Assembly: GCA_017536545.1 (NCBI GenBank)
Contig: JAFXHF010000019.1
Span: 1-64,000 of the forward strand
DNA length: 64,000 nt
Origin: a bacterium
GTDB lineage: Bacteria; Cyanobacteriota; Vampirovibrionia; Gastranaerophilales; Gastranaerophilaceae
Direction of reading: 5' to 3'
In this document: positions 36,361-45,038 of the stretch, piece by piece
Position numbering within the stretch: position 1 is the first letter of the stretch
How the letters are laid out: every line of letters begins with the position of its first letter
Notes under the pieces: model-generated
The model's input: only the letters and a program-made list of their open reading frames with translations
The model's database searches: none
What the model was told of the DNA's origin: nothing
Program-made: the position numbers and the translations under genes

Positions 36361-37404
36361 TTATTTAATTAGCATGCAATCGCCGTAACTAAAGAAACGA
36401 TATTCGTTCTGGATAGCTTCATTATAGGCTTTAAAGATAAATTCTTTACCAGCTAATGCACTAACTAACATCAAAAGGGTTGATTTTGGTAAGTGGAAAT
36501 TTGTAATAAGTTCATCAACTACTTTAAACTCATATGGAGGGTAAATAAATAGTTCAGAATGGTCATTACAAGCTTTGATACAACCTAATTTTTGAAAAGC
36601 TGTTTCAAGAGTTCTAACTGTTGTAGTTCCAACTGCAACTAACTTTTTACCATTAGCTTTTGCTTTATTTATTTGTTCTGCAGCTTCTTGAGTTATCTCG
36701 AATGTTTCAGAATGCATTTTATGGTCTAATACATTATCACATTTTACAGGTCTAAAAGTACCTAATCCAACGTTTAGGGTTACGTATGCAATTTCTACTC
36801 CTTTGTCTTTTAGTTTTTGTAGAATTTCTTCGGTGAAGTGTAGGCCTGCTGTTGGAGCTGCAACTGAACCTTCGTCTTTTGCATAAACAGTTTGGTATCT
36901 TTCCATGTCAAATTGTTTTAATTCGTCAGCTTTAAGTTTTCGCTCGATATAAGGTGGAAGTGGTATGTTGCCGACCTTGTGTAGAATGTCAAACAATTCA
37001 CCATTGTAGATTAACTCTACAAGCCATTCTCCGTCATCTTCTAATCTTTTTATAGGTCTAACTTTTAATTCTTCTGAAATAGTAATAATTGTATCTGGTT
37101 TAACTCTTTTTGATGGTTTGATTAAACAAGACCAGTTTTTATTTTCTTTAGCTTCAAGTAGGAAAACTTCTATTTTTGCCCCTGTATCTTTTGTCCCGTA
37201 AAGTCTAGCTGGGAGAACTTTTGTGTTGTTTAATACCAAAATTGAATTTGAATCAATATAATCTACAATATCAAAGAAATGTTTATGCTCAATTGTCTTG
37301 TTTTGCTTATTTAATACAAGCATTTTTGAGTTCTGACGTTTGTCGGCAGGCATTTGAGCTATAAGATTTTCTGGTAATTCATAATCAAATTCTGATATAT
37401 TCAT
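36361..37404 (-). CDS. queA: S-adenosylmethionine:tRNA ribosyltransferase-isomerase
   Basis: 347 residues, standard. QueA transfers the ribosyl part of SAM to preQ1 in tRNA, forming epoxyqueuosine. Seen: NISEFDYELPENLIAQMPADKR at the start, LVLNNTKVLPARLYG, SVAAPTAGLHFTEEIL and the C-terminal FITNFHLPKSTLLMLVSALAG-type block. A terminator separates it from yidC upstream. Confidence 0.97.
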   Translation of the reverse strand: MNISEFDYELPENLIAQMPADKRQNSKMLVLNKQNKTIEHKHFFDIVDYIDSNSILVLNNTKVLPARLYGTKDTGAKIEVFLLEAKENKNWSCLIKPSKRVKPDTIITISEELKVRPIKRLEDDGEWLVELIYNGELFDILHKVGNIPLPPYIERKLKADELKQFDMERYQTVYAKDEGSVAAPTAGLHFTEEILQKLKDKGVEIAYVTLNVGLGTFRPVKCDNVLDHKMHSETFEITQEAAEQINKAKANGKKLVAVGTTTVRTLETAFQKLGCIKACNDHSELFIYPPYEFKVVDELITNFHLPKSTLLMLVSALAGKEFIFKAYNEAIQNEYRFFSYGDCMLIK

Positions 37405-37423
37405 ATTATTTTCCTTTATAAAT

Positions 37424-37456
37424 AAAACAACTCCAACTTTAAAATTGGAGCTGTTT
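37424..37456 (-). terminator. Terminator after yidC
   Basis: AAAACA-A-CTCCAA and TTGGAG-C-TGTTTT with an 8-base loop. It lies between the yidC stop and the queA start on the minus strand. Confidence 0.8.
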
Positions 37457-37472
37457 TCTCGTGTTTATTTAA

Positions 37473-38564
37473 TTATTTGCCATTAACGTTTTTTGCGTTT
37501 TTTAGTTCCAAATCGTCAACTTTATTTTTTTTACGTTCTTCCTCTGCGTCAATTTGTTTGTTGATGATAACAGTTTGTGCGATTTGGATAATGTTACTTG
37601 TGATTAAGTATAACAATACACCTGCAGGGATTGGAATAATTACAAATGTTGCAATAATCATAAGCGGCATAAATGTTCCCATAGATTTTTGTAAAGCTTG
37701 TTGAGTTGGGTCCATTGAGTCAGATTTATTGGTAGCCATCATGATTTTTTGTGATGCAAACATTGTTATTGCAAATAAAGCGATTAACAATAAAACATCC
37801 CAGTGAAGAGTTTTGTTAACTGCGATAGTTGGAACAGTTGCTCTTAATATACCATCATCAGCATTGCCATCTCTCACGAATGTAATTGTTTCGTTTTCTC
37901 TGATATTGTTATTAGTAACCACAAGATCAGCTTTTTCGATTTTGTTTAGTTCGCTAAATTTAAGTTTGAAGTGGTTCAAGCTAACAACCATTTCTAAATC
38001 TTTGCCAGGTTCCATTTCACCTTGGATTTCAACAGCTTTAGCAGGGTCTACAACTTTAACATTTGTAAGTTTTTCGTTTGGAAGGTAAATTGTTGCAGTA
38101 TTACCTAAAACGAATTGATCACCTTTAGCAACGCCTAAGACTCCGTTGTCTGAAATTCCAGCAGTTGCTCTCATTGTTGTAGCTAAGCTTTTTACGAATA
38201 AAAAGTGTTGATCGCCTGCAACTTGAATAAATTGAGGGCTGATTAATGCTGAATATAGCAAGATGAAAATAGGCATTTGAATTAATAATGGTAAACAACC
38301 GCCCATTGGGTTGAATTTATGTTCTTTATAGAACTCCATCATTTTTTGTTGCATAACTTGAGGGTTACTTTGGTATCTATCTTGAATAGCTTTCATCTTT
38401 GGTTGTAATGACTGCATCATTTTCATTGAACGTTGTTGTTGAACGTTTAATTGCCACATAGCAGCTCTTACTATAATAGTTAAAAGTATGATAGCCCAAC
38501 CGTAATTACCCACGATTTTTGCTAATAATCCTAAGAAATCAATTGTTAATTTAATGAAATCCAC
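37473..38564 (-). CDS. yidC: Membrane protein insertase YidC/Oxa1
   Basis: 363 residues, five-helix core type without the N-terminal signal anchor and large P1 domain of Proteobacteria. NYGWAIILLTIIVRAAMW (TM1) contains the positively charged groove residue, then the QQRSMKMMQSLQPKMKAIQDRY hairpin, NPMGGCLPLLIQMPIFILLYSAL and the C-terminal QKSMGTFMPLMIIATFVIIPIPAGVLLYLITSN. About 120 extra residues (about 125-245) sit between the third and fourth helices, rich in beta strands (ATVPTIAVNKTLHWD); cyanobacterial YidC carries a comparable insertion, from memory. The tail is basic. Confidence 0.95.
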   Translation of the reverse strand: MDFIKLTIDFLGLLAKIVGNYGWAIILLTIIVRAAMWQLNVQQQRSMKMMQSLQPKMKAIQDRYQSNPQVMQQKMMEFYKEHKFNPMGGCLPLLIQMPIFILLYSALISPQFIQVAGDQHFLFVKSLATTMRATAGISDNGVLGVAKGDQFVLGNTATIYLPNEKLTNVKVVDPAKAVEIQGEMEPGKDLEMVVSLNHFKLKFSELNKIEKADLVVTNNNIRENETITFVRDGNADDGILRATVPTIAVNKTLHWDVLLLIALFAITMFASQKIMMATNKSDSMDPTQQALQKSMGTFMPLMIIATFVIIPIPAGVLLYLITSNIIQIAQTVIINKQIDAEEERKKNKVDDLELKNAKNVNGK

Positions 38565-38694
38565 TTTCCCTAATCCTTATATAATAGTGTAAAATCTCTC
38601 TTTAGGTATCGTATTATAAAAATAGGTTCAAGTCAATAAAAGAGCTAATTTGTATGTTAGATATAGATTTTCGTAGCAAGGTAATCAAATACTG

Positions 38695-38771
38695 GTTTGC
38701 ACACGATGTAATTGTGGCATAAAAAAAAGACCGACTTATCGTCGATCTCTTTTTTTAAATGGTCGGGATGA
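38695..38771 (-). repeat. Direct repeat, copy 1 (tRNA-Pro 3' end plus terminator)
   Basis: Nearly identical to 38855-38930: one substitution (T for C) and one extra A. It contains the terminator hairpin and, at its end, the last 8 bases of the acceptor/discriminator with CCA of tRNA-Pro. It is therefore a partial copy of the real tRNA-Pro 3' end lying 160 bases downstream of it. Confidence 0.9.
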
Positions 38772-38819
38772 TGCTGTAGCCGTAGGCGAAGAATGAGCCG
38801 TACGGATAGAGTATGCGAA

Positions 38820-38854
38820 AGGTAGATTTTTAGCGATAGCGTAAAAAATCACCT
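38820..38854. repeat. Inverted repeat between the two copies
   Basis: AGGT-A-GATTTTT, 12-base loop, AAAAATC-ACCT: an 11-bp stem with one bulge. It is not followed by a T tract, so it is not a simple terminator. It may be a mobile miniature repeat unit. Confidence 0.6.
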
Positions 38855-38930
38855 GTTTGCACACGATGTAATCGTGGCATAAAAAAAGACCGACTTATCG
38901 TCGATCTCTTTTTTTAAATGGTCGGGATGA
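38855..38930 (-). repeat. Direct repeat, copy 2 (tRNA-Pro 3' end plus terminator)
   Basis: The original copy: it overlaps the 3' end of tRNA-Pro including CCA and continues through its terminator to a GTTTGC end shared with copy 1. Confidence 0.9.
38887..38907 (-). terminator. Terminator of tRNA-Pro
   Basis: AGACCGAC, five-base loop, GTCGATCT, flanked by seven A on the plus strand. The one imperfect pair is a G-U wobble only on the minus-strand RNA, which fixes the direction. The same hairpin is repeated at about 38728-38748. Confidence 0.85.
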
Positions 38931-38995
38931 CACGATTTGAACGTGCGGCCCCCTCGTCCCAAGCGAGGTGCGCTACCAAGCTGCGCCACATCCCG
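38919..38995 (-). tRNA. tRNA-Pro (anticodon TGG), CCA encoded
   Basis: Minus strand: acceptor CGGGATG/CATCCCG, D stem GCGC/GCGC, anticodon stem CCTCG/CGAGG around CTTGGGA (anticodon TGG), T stem GCACG/CGTGT with loop TTCAAAT, discriminator A, then an encoded CCA. The two tRNA-Arg genes in this window lack an encoded CCA. Confidence 0.95.
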
Positions 38996-39081
38996 ATTGA
39001 CCTTTCGGCTACATTTCTTATTCTATTCTAAACAAAATTTAAAGTCAATATCTATTTTTTGTTTTTTACATTTTTAATAAT

Positions 39082-39111
39082 TTGGATTTAAGATTCAACC
39101 TGTGCTAGAAT
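39082..39111 (+). promoter_or_regulatory. Extended -10 promoter, near-leaderless
   Basis: TTGGAT (39082-39087), 18 bases, TGc-TAGAAT (39106-39111). The ATG at 39121 follows only 9 bases after the -10 box, so the transcript should start within about 3 bases of the start codon. Confidence 0.6.
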
Positions 39112-39120
39112 AATTGAATT

Positions 39121-39801
39121 ATGGTTAGATTATTTAATTTAGACAAGAACAATATTGAAAAGGTAAAAGATTTTTCTTACAAGGTTATGCATTTGCAAGA
39201 GCTTGTAACACATGTGGCAGAATATAATCATCCTGAAAATATTAGGCCTTGCGTTTATGCAATGTGGCATGAAAATCAATGTGCGTGTTATGGTTTGAGT
39301 GACAAGAAGAATGTTAATATTCTTATAAGTAATTCTAGGGATGGGCAAGTTATTTCTTATGTCATGGAAAAATTTGGTTTCCAAGTTTGCAGAGGTTCTT
39401 CAAATCGTAAAGGAGCGGTTTCAGGTACTCTCAAAATGATTTCTCAATTAAAAGAGGGGCAAGCTGTTGCGATTATGGTTGATGGACCAAGAGGGCCTTT
39501 ACACAAAGTTAAATCTGGCGTTGTTATGGTTGCAAGAGAAGCTAATGTTCCGATTATTCCTGTTCATTGGTATTCAGATATGTTTAATTTTGTCAGAGTT
39601 CCTTCTTGGGATAAGATGACTGTTCCTGTTGGCCCATGTTGGTTGTTGAATCTTTACGGTGAACCTATTTATACGGAAGGAAAGACTGATGCTGAAGTTA
39701 AAGCTGAATTAGCTGCTTCATTAGAACAATTAAGAGCTATTGCTCCTGAGAAATTTAAAGAGGCTAAAAAACTCAACTTATGGAAAAAACAAAATCGATA
39801 A
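39121..39801 (+). CDS. DUF374-type lysophospholipid acyltransferase
   Basis: 226 residues. Seen: AMWHENQCACY (the acyltransferase His-acidic box in its DUF374 form), ISNSRDGQVISYVMEKFGF, RGSSNRKGAVSGTLKMI and VDGPRGPLHKVKSGVVMVA. These proteins are related to the lauroyl/1-acylglycerol phosphate acyltransferases and act on membrane lipids or lipid A precursors. No ribosome site precedes the ATG. It overlaps the next gene by 22 bases and leads a run of tightly packed genes. Confidence 0.88.
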   Translation: MVRLFNLDKNNIEKVKDFSYKVMHLQELVTHVAEYNHPENIRPCVYAMWHENQCACYGLSDKKNVNILISNSRDGQVISYVMEKFGFQVCRGSSNRKGAVSGTLKMISQLKEGQAVAIMVDGPRGPLHKVKSGVVMVAREANVPIIPVHWYSDMFNFVRVPSWDKMTVPVGPCWLLNLYGEPIYTEGKTDAEVKAELAASLEQLRAIAPEKFKEAKKLNLWKKQNR

Positions 39802-40610
39802 ATGTTTCAATTCTTCAAATGGGTTCTGTGCTTGGGGATGTTGAATTAAATATTAACAAAGTTGAAATGTTGGTGGAAAAATTTCTAGATAAATCTACTG
39901 ACGTTCTTGTTTTGCCAGAAGTTTGGAGTGTAGGGTGGGCTTGTTCAAAATTTCAAGATTCTGCACAGTCATTGAACGAGGGTTCTATTTATGATTTTTT
40001 ATCTGGGTTAGCTAAAAAACATAATATTAATATAATAGCTGGTAGCTATATAGTTCGGAATAATGATAAATTCTACAATACCTGTGTGGTATTCAATCGA
40101 GCAGGTGAAATAATTGCAACTTATAATAAAAGTCATTTATATTCTTATTATGGTTGTGACGAAGGTAAGTATATTACCAAAGGTGATTGCCCAGTGTTAG
40201 TTGAAATTGAGGGCGTGAAGTTTGGTTTGACTATTTGTTATGATATTCGATTCCCTGAAATATATAGAGCGTATGCAAAAGCTGGTGCTGATATTTTGGT
40301 AAATTGTGCGGCTTGGGGTTCTAAAAAAGCGTTACCTTGGGAAATTATGACAAAATCAAGAGCTATTGAAAATCAGTGTTATATGATTGCACTGACTCAA
40401 TCGGGTGCTATTGAAAATGGTGAATTCAATCTTGGAGAATCTCGTATTATTGATTATAAAGGTGAAGAATTATCATCAATAATGAGTGGCGAAGGGATTG
40501 TTTGTGCTACACTAGATATAGAGGATATGTATAATTTTAGAGGAAAATGTCCAGTTATTAAGGATATTAGAAATAATTATGAGGTGAAAGTCTTATGCGA
40601 AAAATATTAG
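39780..40610 (+). CDS. Carbon-nitrogen hydrolase (nitrilase superfamily)
   Basis: 276 residues. The Glu-Lys-Cys triad is in place: Glu in VLPEVWSVGW, Lys in YNKSHLYSYY and Cys in GLTICYDIRFPEIYRAYA. The last phrase with RFPE is typical of omega-amidase/Nit2-like enzymes that hydrolyse 2-oxoglutaramate or similar amides; the exact substrate is inferred only. It overlaps the genes on both sides (22 and 16 bases), indicating coupled translation. Confidence 0.92.
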   Translation: MEKTKSINVSILQMGSVLGDVELNINKVEMLVEKFLDKSTDVLVLPEVWSVGWACSKFQDSAQSLNEGSIYDFLSGLAKKHNINIIAGSYIVRNNDKFYNTCVVFNRAGEIIATYNKSHLYSYYGCDEGKYITKGDCPVLVEIEGVKFGLTICYDIRFPEIYRAYAKAGADILVNCAAWGSKKALPWEIMTKSRAIENQCYMIALTQSGAIENGEFNLGESRIIDYKGEELSSIMSGEGIVCATLDIEDMYNFRGKCPVIKDIRNNYEVKVLCEKY

Positions 40611-41968
40611 GTTTATTATTAGCTTTTGTTTTTTCCATAAATATTGCTTCGGCTGAATCAATTAATAAAACTCTTACGAAACTAGGGGTGAATAAAAGTG
40701 CAGTTTCTGTTTCTATTAAAGAAGTAAAATCCGGGAATACACTTTATTCGCTAAATGAAAGAGTTCCAAGAAATCCTGCTTCTACATTGAAAATTGTTAC
40801 TTCAGCAGTTGCTCTTGATACTTTGGGTGCTGATTACCAGTTAAAAACTCAATTTTATAAAAGTACGAATAATGATGTTTATTTGAAATTGTCTGGTGAT
40901 CCACTTCTAACGTCAAAAGATTTGGAACAGTTGATGATCACTGCAAGAGAAAAAAATATTGAACCTAAAAATCTTTATATAGATTCATCTATTTTTGACG
41001 AGGTTGAATGGGGTGAAGGTTGGCAATGGGATGATAATTTAAACCCTCTGATGCCAAAATTTAGTGCTTTTAATGTTAATGGTAATGTGACATCTGTATT
41101 TGTTAAACCAATGAGCAATGGTTCTGTAGCAGATGTATATACAAAACCATTTTACCCTTATTTGTTTATGAATTCAGCTATGACTGATTATAAAAAAGAA
41201 AATAATCTTAAATTTTCACGATTTGTTGAAGATTCTCCATTATTTTCCGAGGGGGCAAGACGAAATATGCTTGTAGTATCAGGTGATGTTTCTAAAATAT
41301 ATTCTAGAACAATTCCTGTTTTTAGCCCTTCTATCAATTTTGCATTGAGATTGAAAGAAGCAATTCAATCCGCTAAATTTCAATATTTTGGAAACTATGC
41401 AAAGGCTAAGTTACCAACTAAAGAAGTGTATTTAATTGATGAAATTTCCAGAGGGTTGCCACCTATTTTGACTAAGATTTTAAAGACTAGTGATAATTTA
41501 GCGGCAGAATCACTATATAAACATGCTGGTGCTGTGTGGGCTAAAAAATCTGGTTCTATTCAAAATTCTACAAATATGACAAGTGCATATTTGAATAATT
41601 TGAAAATATCAAGTGATGATATAAGAATTGTTGATGGAAGTGGGGTTTCTAAAAATAATTTAATGACGTCTGATTTTATGTCTGAATTTTTGGTTTATAA
41701 GGCGTCTGAGAAGGATTTTGAAACTTTCAAAAACTATTTACCAGCCCCAGGTGAAGGTACTTTGAAAAATAGAATGTTATATTTTAAAGATAATATAAGA
41801 GCCAAAACAGGTACTTTATCTGATACGAGTGCAATTGCAGGGTATATTACCTCTCGCAGAGGTAAGGTGTATGCTTTTGATATTATGATTACAGATGCCA
41901 AAACAACACCTGCGGATAAGAAAAATGTTGAAGAACAAATTCTTCGTAATGTATATATAAATCATTAA
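40595..41968 (+). CDS. dacB: PBP4-family D-alanyl-D-alanine carboxypeptidase/endopeptidase
   Basis: 457 residues of the S13 family. Signal peptide MRKILGLLLAFVFSINIASA. Active-site motifs in order: S63-T-L-K66 in NPASTLKIVTS, SDN in LKTSDNLAAESLYK, and KTG in RAKTGTLSDTSAIAGYI. Between the first two motifs lies the extra domain typical of class C PBPs. It trims or opens peptidoglycan cross-links. A GAGGTGAAAG site inside the previous gene precedes the ATG. Confidence 0.94.
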   Translation: MRKILGLLLAFVFSINIASAESINKTLTKLGVNKSAVSVSIKEVKSGNTLYSLNERVPRNPASTLKIVTSAVALDTLGADYQLKTQFYKSTNNDVYLKLSGDPLLTSKDLEQLMITAREKNIEPKNLYIDSSIFDEVEWGEGWQWDDNLNPLMPKFSAFNVNGNVTSVFVKPMSNGSVADVYTKPFYPYLFMNSAMTDYKKENNLKFSRFVEDSPLFSEGARRNMLVVSGDVSKIYSRTIPVFSPSINFALRLKEAIQSAKFQYFGNYAKAKLPTKEVYLIDEISRGLPPILTKILKTSDNLAAESLYKHAGAVWAKKSGSIQNSTNMTSAYLNNLKISSDDIRIVDGSGVSKNNLMTSDFMSEFLVYKASEKDFETFKNYLPAPGEGTLKNRMLYFKDNIRAKTGTLSDTSAIAGYITSRRGKVYAFDIMITDAKTTPADKKNVEEQILRNVYINH

Positions 41969-41985
41969 TATAAGGATAATAAATT

Positions 41986-42864
41986 ATGTATGAACCAGAA
42001 GTAACGGTCATTACACCGACCTCAAATATCGTAGAAAATAATCAAGCAGATGACTTTACATTGCTTGTAAATATGCTAGATAGACAGACTTATCCATATA
42101 TAGAACATTTGATTATGGATAATGCTTCTAAAGATGGTACTGAAGTTTTGTTGAAAGAATATAAAAATGCTGGATACTTAACTTTCTACTCAGAACCTGA
42201 TAGAGGTAAATTTGATGCAATGAATAAAGGGATACTAAGAGCAAAAGGCAAATATGTATCATTCTTGAGTTGTGATGATTTCTATCATGATATTACAGGT
42301 ATTGCCGATGTTGTTAATGTTATGGAAGAAGAAGAGGCAGATTTCTGTTTCTTTCCATCATATTGCACTCATCAAGAAGGTTATGTTTTTCAATTCGTTC
42401 CAGCTATGTTGAACGCATTTCAGGTTTCTCCTTGTCCAAGACAAGCAATGTTTTTCAAAAAATCTGTATTAACTGAAATTGGTTCATTTGATGAGAAATT
42501 TAAGATATTGGCAGATTATGATTTAGTTATCAAGTTGTTATTAATGGGTTATAAGGGGGTATTATTTGAAGGTAATATTGTGACTTGTAAATTAGGTGAA
42601 CAAGCTGCAAAACACGTTACACAAGTTGAAGCAGAGTGTAATCATATTTTCTATAAGAATTACAAACCATTGTACCCATTAACTAATGAGCAATTAGATA
42701 GAATGGTTAAATTCTCAGAGATTCCAAAGCCGTTGTTAGATAAATTGGCTGCTATCTTCCCTCCAGAAGATAAAGAGTTATTCTTACAACGATATGAACA
42801 GATGTATGAAATGCGTTTAGAGGCTGTAAGAAACTTGAGAGAACAGGAAAAACGTGGAAGGTAG
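41986..42864 (+). CDS. Glycosyltransferase family 2
   Basis: 292 residues with a GT-A fold. Seen: VTVITPTSN, RQTYPYIEHLIMDNASKDGT, DRGKFDAMNKGILRAKGKYVSFLSCDDFYHD (the CDD stands for the metal-binding DxD) and a CPRQAMFFKKSVLTEIGSFDEKFKILADYDL block. The C-terminus has a charged helical tail. It probably adds a sugar to an envelope glycan. It is 17 bases after dacB. Confidence 0.92.
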   Translation: MYEPEVTVITPTSNIVENNQADDFTLLVNMLDRQTYPYIEHLIMDNASKDGTEVLLKEYKNAGYLTFYSEPDRGKFDAMNKGILRAKGKYVSFLSCDDFYHDITGIADVVNVMEEEEADFCFFPSYCTHQEGYVFQFVPAMLNAFQVSPCPRQAMFFKKSVLTEIGSFDEKFKILADYDLVIKLLLMGYKGVLFEGNIVTCKLGEQAAKHVTQVEAECNHIFYKNYKPLYPLTNEQLDRMVKFSEIPKPLLDKLAAIFPPEDKELFLQRYEQMYEMRLEAVRNLREQEKRGR

Positions 42865-42943
42865 TTTGTAAATTATTTGCAAATTATATTTTCAAGTCTA
42901 TAATTAAGTTAAGAATAGTTTATTATAAGAAAGTTAGGGAATT

Positions 42944-43942
42944 ATGGCAGAACAAAAAGTAGCAGTTTTAGGTTGTGGTCTATGGGGACGTAATATTGTC
43001 CGTAATTTTTACAATTTGAACGCTTTAGGTATGGTTTGCGATTTGGACGAAGAAAACCTTGCTAAAGTTAGGGAACAATATCCTGATGTAAAAACAACAA
43101 GAGATTTTAATGATATTTTAAATAGTAATGAAATTACAGCGGTTTGTGTTGTAACACCAAGCCATACTCATTATAAGTTTGTAAAAGCTATGTTAGAAGC
43201 TGGTAAACACGTATATGTAGAAAAACCAATTTCTACTGTTGCTCAAGAAGCTAGAGATTTAGCAGATTTGGCTGATAGTAAAGGTTTAGTATTGATGGTT
43301 GGACACTTGTTATTGTACCATCCAGCTGTTAATAGATTAAAAATGCTAGTTGAAGAAGGTGTTTTGGGCGATATCGTTTATGCTCAAAGTGATAGACTAA
43401 ATATCAACTACTTTAAAAATGACAGAAGCGTTATGTGGGATTTAGCTCCACACGATGTTTCAATGATTAGTTATGTTTTAGGTAAAAATCCAAAACGTGT
43501 AATTTCTGCAATTGGTTGCTCTTCTGATAGAAATGATATTATGGATATTACTCACATCGGTATCGAAATGGAAGGCGGAGCTATTGCTCAGATTACTGAT
43601 AGTTGGATTACTCCTAAAAAACACGTACAATTATTAGTTCGTGGTACTAAAGCTACTGCAATTTTGGATGACACTGTTGTAGAAGATAAAATTACAATTT
43701 ATGATAACTTCAAACCAGGTACTATTGAAAATGTACAATTAGATTACTTGGAAATTGAACCGTTAAAGCTTGAATGTCAGCACTTTATCAGCTGTTGTGA
43801 AACAGGTAAAAAAGCTCGTTCAGATGGTGAAAACGGTTTTGTTGTTGTAAGTATTTTAGAAGAAGCTGAAAAATTAATGCTTGGTGATAGAGTTAAGAAC
43901 TTAGATGCTGTTGATTTTGCTCTATCAAGATCAAAGAAATAG
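42944..43942 (+). CDS. Gfo/Idh/MocA family oxidoreductase
   Basis: 332 residues. The Rossmann motif VAVLGCGLWGRNIVRNF lies at the start and the EKP motif in HVYVEKPISTVAQEA (about residues 88-102). LAPHDVSMISYVLG contains the substrate His. Such enzymes oxidise or reduce sugars with NAD(P), often nucleotide sugars; the preceding glycosyltransferase fits that. The start has a TTAGGGA site. Confidence 0.93.
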   Translation: MAEQKVAVLGCGLWGRNIVRNFYNLNALGMVCDLDEENLAKVREQYPDVKTTRDFNDILNSNEITAVCVVTPSHTHYKFVKAMLEAGKHVYVEKPISTVAQEARDLADLADSKGLVLMVGHLLLYHPAVNRLKMLVEEGVLGDIVYAQSDRLNINYFKNDRSVMWDLAPHDVSMISYVLGKNPKRVISAIGCSSDRNDIMDITHIGIEMEGGAIAQITDSWITPKKHVQLLVRGTKATAILDDTVVEDKITIYDNFKPGTIENVQLDYLEIEPLKLECQHFISCCETGKKARSDGENGFVVVSILEEAEKLMLGDRVKNLDAVDFALSRSKK

Positions 43943-43960
43943 AAAAGAGGATAAAGAGTT

Positions 43961-44596
43961 ATGAATATTAAAGATAATGCGGCTAATATTGTATCTATTA
44001 GTAGAATTTTTGTAGCATTTGTTGCTATTGGTTTGTTGTTCAAACATACAACTTGTGCTTATATTTGGGCAACAGTTTTAACTATTATCGCCTTCATTAT
44101 GGATGGTGTTGATGGTTATGTAGCTAGAAAATTTAATCAAGCTTCAGAATGGGGCTCTGTATTGGATATTATGGGTGATAGAATTGTTGAAGTGTCATAT
44201 TGGGTTGCTTTTGCAGTTTTAGGCTATCTTGCTGCTTCTCCTGTTGTAAACGTTTTATTCCCGATTATTTGTGTGGCTAGAGCTTTCACTACTGATAGTA
44301 TCAGAAGTGTTGCATTATCAAAAGGTATGACAGCTTTTGGTGAAAAATCAATGCAATCAACTGCTTGGGGTAAATTTATCTGCTCTTCAAAATTTATGAG
44401 AATTAGTTATGCTGTGGCAAAAGTTGTTGCTTTTGTATTCTTGATTGTTGCAGCAACTCCAGCATTAGAAGCTAAAGTTGCTGATTTAATTCATTTAATT
44501 GGTATTGTTTGTGCTTGGTTTGCAATTGTATTCTGCGTAGTTAGAGCAATTCCAGTTGTGGCTGAAAGCGGAAAGTTATTTAACGATGCCAAGTAA
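43961..44596 (+). CDS. CDP-alcohol phosphatidyltransferase
   Basis: 211 residues with about six membrane helices. The family signature is complete in DGVDGYVARKFNQASEWG and the following SVLDIMGD, that is DGxxAR-x8-G-xxx-D-xxx-D (about residues 48-70), which binds CDP-diacylglycerol and metal. PgsA, PssA or another head-group transferase are possible; the acceptor is not identifiable. The following gene starts inside its last codons. Confidence 0.9.
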   Translation: MNIKDNAANIVSISRIFVAFVAIGLLFKHTTCAYIWATVLTIIAFIMDGVDGYVARKFNQASEWGSVLDIMGDRIVEVSYWVAFAVLGYLAASPVVNVLFPIICVARAFTTDSIRSVALSKGMTAFGEKSMQSTAWGKFICSSKFMRISYAVAKVVAFVFLIVAATPALEAKVADLIHLIGIVCAWFAIVFCVVRAIPVVAESGKLFNDAK

Positions 44597-45038
44597 ATTA
44601 AATATTGTTTTATATGAACCAGAAATTCCACAAAATACGGGCAATATCGCCCGTCTTTGTGCTTGTTGTGGTGCAAGTTTGTATTTGGTTGGTAAATTAG
44701 GTTTCTCGTTATCTAGTAAGTATACAAAACGTGCAGGACTTGATTATTGGGACAGTGTAGATTTGCATAAAGTTGATACAATGGAAGATTTGTATGAGCA
44801 ATTCCCAGATGGTAACTTCTATTACTTAACAACAAAAACTGATAAGTTATATACAGATATTGAGTTTAAAGATGGCGATTTTATTGTATTTGGTCCAGAA
44901 ACAAGAGGTTTACCTGATAAGTACGTGAAAGATTCACATGCTAGAACAATCCCGATGAAGGAAGGTCAAAGAAGTTTAAATCTTTCAAACTCTGTTGCAA
45001 TTGTAGCGTATGAGGCAATAAGGCAAAATGGACTATAA
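44586..45038 (+). CDS. trmL: tRNA (cytidine(34)-2'-O)-methyltransferase
   Basis: 150 residues from ATG 44586, in place of a TTG at 44556 that would overlap the previous gene further. A small SPOUT methyltransferase: IVLYEPEIPQNTGNIARLC, GFSLSSKYTKRAGLDYW, FGPETRGLP and PMKEGQRSLNLSNSVAIVAYEA form the SAM-binding knot. TrmL methylates the wobble ribose of tRNA-Leu. It overlaps both neighbours. Confidence 0.96.
   Translation: MPSKLNIVLYEPEIPQNTGNIARLCACCGASLYLVGKLGFSLSSKYTKRAGLDYWDSVDLHKVDTMEDLYEQFPDGNFYYLTTKTDKLYTDIEFKDGDFIVFGPETRGLPDKYVKDSHARTIPMKEGQRSLNLSNSVAIVAYEAIRQNGL

Larger units (their letters stand above)
38565..38921. other. Intergenic region with duplicated tRNA-Pro terminator
   Basis: No coding region. 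Two direct copies of a ~77-base block (38695-38771 and 38855-38930) bracket about 80 bases that contain an inverted repeat at 38820-38854 and short palindromes (CCGTACGG). The stretch 38565-38694 before the first copy holds only the yidC upstream region. Confidence 0.7.

Noticed and set aside
38565-38995. Complete integrated element at tRNA-Pro
   Set aside because: The repeats are only 160 bases apart and no integrase or cargo gene is present.
44556-44585. Upstream TTG start for trmL
   Set aside because: It overlaps the previous gene by 41 bases and adds residues not typical of the family; the ATG at 44586 gives the conserved start.
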